Part shown: in pieces, positions 60,596 to 64,000 of the stretch
How the letters are laid out: every line of letters starts with the position of its first letter
Numbering within the stretch: the first letter of the stretch is position 1
Assembly (NCBI GenBank): GCA_027943335.1
Contig: BSBK01006432.1
Location: forward strand, 592,001-656,000
From: Chamaecyparis obtusa
Lineage: Eukaryota; Streptophyta; Pinopsida; Cupressales; Cupressaceae
Direction of reading: 5' to 3'
DNA: 64,000 nucleotides
Program-made: the position numbers and the translations under genes
Notes under the pieces: model-generated
The model's input: only the letters and a program-made list of their open reading frames with translations
Databases searched by the model: none
What the model was told of the DNA's origin: nothing

Positions 60596-61655
60596 TGTTA
60601 GGATTGAGTAATACTAAGAGGGGGGGTGAATCAGTATTACAATGCTTTAAATTAAAACTTAAAACAATTCCAAATAAACCATATGATTTCTGAAATGAAA
60701 AGAACATAAACAAATAACACATAACTCATAACACCATTATTTGTTTTCGAGGAAAACTTGGCCAAGGGAAAACCCTTGTGGGGATGGTACCCACAACTAT
60801 GCACTAAAATATAATATCCATGTTAGGAGATCTAGCCCTATTAGGAGCTGAGTATTACATAGTACATTTCCTTATTAGAGGAATATCAACCCTGTTAAAG
60901 GTATACAAAACACTGTTAAAGGTATAGTGAGCTTACAACTCTAACAATCAGTACTTCGGTTACAAAGTATTCTTTAAGAATGAACAATACAAGTATCTAC
61001 TATGCTTTGATAGTTTTAGTTATAGCTCTCAATATCCTCTATCAATATCTGATCTTGCATCTTACATCAACCATTACTAATATCCCAAACTCGCATCCAT
61101 ATCTCACATATGTCACATATCACTTTCACAAAACATTCTTCATTTATATGTATTTCATCATTCAATCAGCTTTCCAATACAATGAAAAACATAATAATTA
61201 ATAATACAAACAATAAATACTAAGTTGAAGATCTTGTATTACCAAAGTGTCGGCAATATACAATCTTTATCTAACTTAGCAGGTTACCATTCCATCTTAC
61301 ATTACCTTAATCACTACGACTGTTCATATGCTATGTTTCACTATTTCTCTATCTTCACATATCTTCATATCACTGTAACTTATTGATATCTATATCAAAA
61401 CATAAGAGACCTTAACTAAAGGTCATATACATCCCAAAATGTCTTCCTCTAAGCTCGCAAGCTATCATCTATCATATACTATCTTTGAGGCCCAAAATAG
61501 TTCTGTAGTACTCTGTAAATCTGATTCCATACTTAGCCATTTTCAAGACTGTATCTCCAATACTCATACTTCATGTGATCACCATATCATATGGGTTTCC
61601 ATAAATAACAACCCTCAAGTGCTTCATAGTGATCTCAAAACATCACTTGCCAATA
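60596..61655 (-). repeat. A-prime 5' LTR
   Basis: Matches 7925-8983. The outer end reads CCAATA where the partner has CCAACA (one transition). The flank GATTC follows. Confidence 0.9.
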
Positions 61656-61722
61656 GATTCAAGGTAAGATTATGTATTTTATATTTTTAGTTTCCATTTT
61701 GTATATCATACAGGAAGGAGGA
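61656..61722. other. Flank between A-prime and Copia-C
   Basis: 67 bp, the right side of the original A-prime target. Its first bases, GATTCAAGGTAAG, contain a splice-donor-like string, but no exon can be supported. Confidence 0.4.
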
Positions 61723-62122
61723 TGTTAGCTTGTGGTGACTAATCAGGAAAGTACTATCCAAGAAAGTACTATACATTTTTTTGAGGCTGACTACTTTTTG
61801 GTTATTTGGGCCAACATGTTATAATTCATTCTAACCCTAAAGCGGCAAAAATATTGTATAATATGGCTTAGGGTTAGGGATTTTTCATATGTATGATTTT
61901 AGTACTTGTGGCAGAATTGAGCTGTAATGGATTACGGATTGTAATCAGGTTGTAATCACTAGATAATAATAATATTAGACTCACTGTTGGTGGACGTAGC
62001 CCAGGGATTGGGTGAACCACGTTAAATCTTTGTGTCTTGTGTTCTCTTCTATGTGGTTTATTGTTTTATGATATTAGTTATATTTGCACATAATTGTTAT
62101 TTCTACCTTGTCAATCCTAACA
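61723..62122 (+). repeat. Copia-C 5' LTR
   Basis: TGTTAGCTTGTGG to CCTAACA, 400 bp. It lacks the GC-rich minisatellite of Copia-B and has instead a short duplication of AAGTACTAT. The U5 end also differs. Confidence 0.92.
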
Positions 62123-62124
62123 AG

Positions 62125-62140
62125 TGGTATCAGAGCGAGG
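62125..62140 (+). other. Copia-C primer binding site
   Basis: TGGTATCAGAGCGAGG two bases after the LTR. Confidence 0.85.
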
Positions 62141-62220
62141 TTATTTCATTTGTTCTTTCATCTATTCTCTGAAGCAGGTCTCACAAGTTAGTGGGAGAGT
62201 CTCTCGATTAAGTGGGAGAA

Positions 62221-64000
62221 ATGGCAGATGAGGGTAGGCTGAAGGTTGATAAGTTTAATGGGCAGAACTTCTAGTTATGGAAGATGAAAATGGAGGACTA
62301 TCTCTATCAAAAGGATCTATGGTGGCCATTAGAGGGAATAGCCAAGAAAGAGGCAGCAATGTCTTAGGAAGATTGGGATATTTTGGATAGGAAAGCACTG
62401 GGGAGTATTCATCTATGCTTGGCACAATCGGTGACATTCAATATTACTGGAGCAACAAAAGCTAAAGATCTGATGGACACTCTAGCGAAGTTGTATAAAA
62501 AGCCTTCAGCTTCAAACAAGGTATTTCTTATGAAGCGTTTATTTAATATGAAAATGGTAGAAGGTGGATCAGTCACAGATCATTTGAATGAGTTTAATAC
62601 AGTTACAAGTCAGTTAACCTTAGTTAAAATTACTTTCGATGATGAGCTTAGGGCTCTCTTGATTTTGTGTTCTTTGCCAGAAAGTTGGAATGGCTTGGTA
62701 ATGACTATTAGTAATTCTATTTCTGGTTCAAATACCCTAAATTTTGATGATGTTGTTGGTGTTATATTAAGTGAGGAAATTCATAGGAAAAGCTCAGAGG
62801 CATCCACATCGAGTAGTGTATTAAATGCAGAAAGCAGAGGCAGAACAAGAGATAGAGGAAACAACTCTGGAAATCGTGGGAAATCAAGAGGCAAATCAAA
62901 GGGAAAGAGGTCTGAATCCAAAGGGCTAAATGATTGCTGGTACTGTGGAAAACCAGGACATAAGAAGAAAGATTGTTGGTCTCAGAAGAAAGATCAAGGA
63001 GACAAAAATGATGGAAACAAGGAGGCAAATGTGGTAAGTAACAAATCCGAAGAGGATGCTTTGCTTTTGTCATTAGAAAATGTTGATGATTCATGGGTGT
63101 TAGATTCGGGGGCTTCATTTCATGCTACACCCCATAGAGGTTATTTTGTTGATTATGTCCAAGGGGATTTTGGGCTAGTTTATTTGGGAGGTAATGAACC
63201 CTGTCAAATTGTTGGAAAAGGAAAAATCAAGATTAAGTTGCAGAATGGGAATCATTGGCTACTACAAGAGGTAAGACATGTTCCAAGGCTGAGTAGAAAT
63301 TTAATTTCAGCAGGGCAACTGGGTGATGAGGGTTGCACAGTTACTTTTAATGATAGAAATTGGAAGGTTTCAAAAGGTTCCTTAGTAGTAGCAAAAGGTG
63401 TGAAAGTAGGCACCTTATATCTTTGTACAAGTCATACTGTTCCTTCTACTTTAATTGTTTCAGAAGAAAATGAATGTTTAAGAACAGTGGCTGCAGTTGA
63501 GCAGGAAGAACATCAGACCATTGCTGTAGATTCTGACATAGCATTGTGGCACAACAGACTCAGGCACATGAGTGAAAAAGGTATGAAATTACTTCATTCA
63601 AAGAAATTTTTACCTGGTTTGAGATATGTCAATATGGATTTCTGTGAAAGTTGTGTTTATGGAAAATAAAAGAGAGTTAGTTTTGTGAAGAATGGGAAGG
63701 AAAAGAAAAATGAGAGATTGGAGCTTGTGCATACAGATGTATGGGGACTAGCTCAGGTATCTTCCCTTGGTGGCTCTCTATATTATGTTACATTTATAGA
63801 TGATGCAACAAGAAAAGTATGGATTTATTTCCTTAGACAGAAATCTGATGTATTTCAAACTTTTAAGAAATGTAAAATGCTTGGTTGAGAATGAGACTGG
63901 TAAAAAGTTAAAATGTCTCAAATCTGATAATGGTAGTGAGTATTGCAGCATAGAATTTGAAGAATATTGTTCCTCTAATGGTATTCATAGGCAAAAAACT
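62221..64000 (+). pseudogene. Copia-C gag-protease-integrase, partial
   Basis: Start MADEGRLKVDKFNGQNF at 62221. TAG at 62272 (CAG in Copia-B) and TAG at 62365 (shared) precede a long open stretch, 62383-63669. This holds the capsid domain, an intact zinc knuckle CWYCGKPGHKKKDCW (near 62940), an intact protease motif VLDSGASFHAT (near 63100) and the integrase HHCC arm. TAA at 63667 (CAA in Copia-B) and a frameshift near 63870 follow. The first integrase Asp is kept (VHTDVWG). Better preserved than Copia-B in gag and protease. Confidence 0.9.

Larger units (their letters stand above)
7925..61655 (-). mobile_element. Element A-prime: pol-less copia-like retrotransposon, host of the nest
   Basis: Near-identical terminal repeats of 1,059 and 1,060 bp lie at 7925-8983 and 60596-61655, flanked by GATTA and GATTC (one mismatch in a 5-bp duplication). 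On the minus strand the order is 5' LTR, primer site, gag-like gene, short spacer, ORF2, polypurine tract, 3' LTR. Removing the nested block (12695-59240) leaves about 7.2 kb with no pol, the same plan as element A. The LTR sense-strand end (TTCACCCCCTCTCA then CCTAACA) resembles that of A although the rest of the LTR differs. The two elements are therefore related but distinct families. Confidence 0.85.
61723..64000 (+). mobile_element. Copia-C: second Tork-like copia element, cut by the window end
   Basis: LTR, primer site, gag, protease and the start of integrase, very similar to Copia-B. The 3' half lies outside the window. The five bases before it are GAGGA; the partner duplication cannot be seen. 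Confidence 0.93.

Noticed and set aside
7861..61680. Exon interrupted by A-prime: the flanks join to give ...GAGATTCAAG followed by GTAAGATT, like a splice donor
   Set aside because: No open frame of useful length on the left side and no partner exon; a chance donor is likely.

Overview
The window looks like intergenic DNA from a large, retrotransposon-rich land-plant genome. It is AT-rich and consists of LTR retrotransposons from plant lineages: Ty1/copia Tork-like, Ty3/gypsy Tat-like, a Ty3/gypsy chromovirus of Tekay/Del type, and a plant-mobile-domain gene. The old, decayed, deeply nested insertions would suit a gymnosperm, but nothing in the sequence fixes the species. I saw no intact host gene, rRNA, tRNA or CRISPR array. 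All coding regions are broken to some degree.

Layout. (1) About 311-7718 (+): element A, a copia-like retrotransposon without pol. It encodes a coiled-coil/zinc-knuckle Gag-like protein and a second long ORF (ORF2). (2) 7925-61655 (-): element A-prime, a diverged relative with the same gag-ORF2 plan. Its LTRs lie about 52 kb apart because other elements have landed inside it. (3) Inside A-prime, 12695-48342 plus one base at 59240 (-): Tat-B, a Tat-like gypsy element with gag, protease, RT, RNase H and integrase on the minus strand, and an antisense plant-mobile-domain (PMD) gene between integrase and 3' LTR. (4) Inside Tat-B: Copia-B (15606-20757, +) splits the PMD gene; a Tekay-type chromovirus with 4.1-kb LTRs (30988-44089, +) splits gag; Tat-D (48343-59234, +), a deletion derivative, sits almost exactly on the outer edge of the Tat-B 5' LTR. 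(5) 61723-64000 (+): Copia-C, a second copy of the Copia-B family, running off the window.

Flanking duplications support the nesting: AGAGG for Copia-B, TAGCT for Tekay, CATAC for Tat-D, ACTCT/ACTCC for Tat-B and GATTA/GATTC for A-prime. The order of insertion is therefore A-prime, then Tat-B, then the three innermost elements.

The most unusual points are: the shared pol-less gag-ORF2 architecture of A and A-prime, whose ORF2 proteins align over almost their whole length; the antisense PMD gene with its own TATA-type promoter; arrays of degenerate palindromic motifs placed in pairs in the leaders of both Tat elements, with a third array in front of the PMD gene; and a 459-bp tandem duplication inside one LTR of Tat-D. 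Many breaks are C-to-T or G-to-A changes that destroy Gln, Arg or catalytic Asp codons, as expected for long-methylated DNA.
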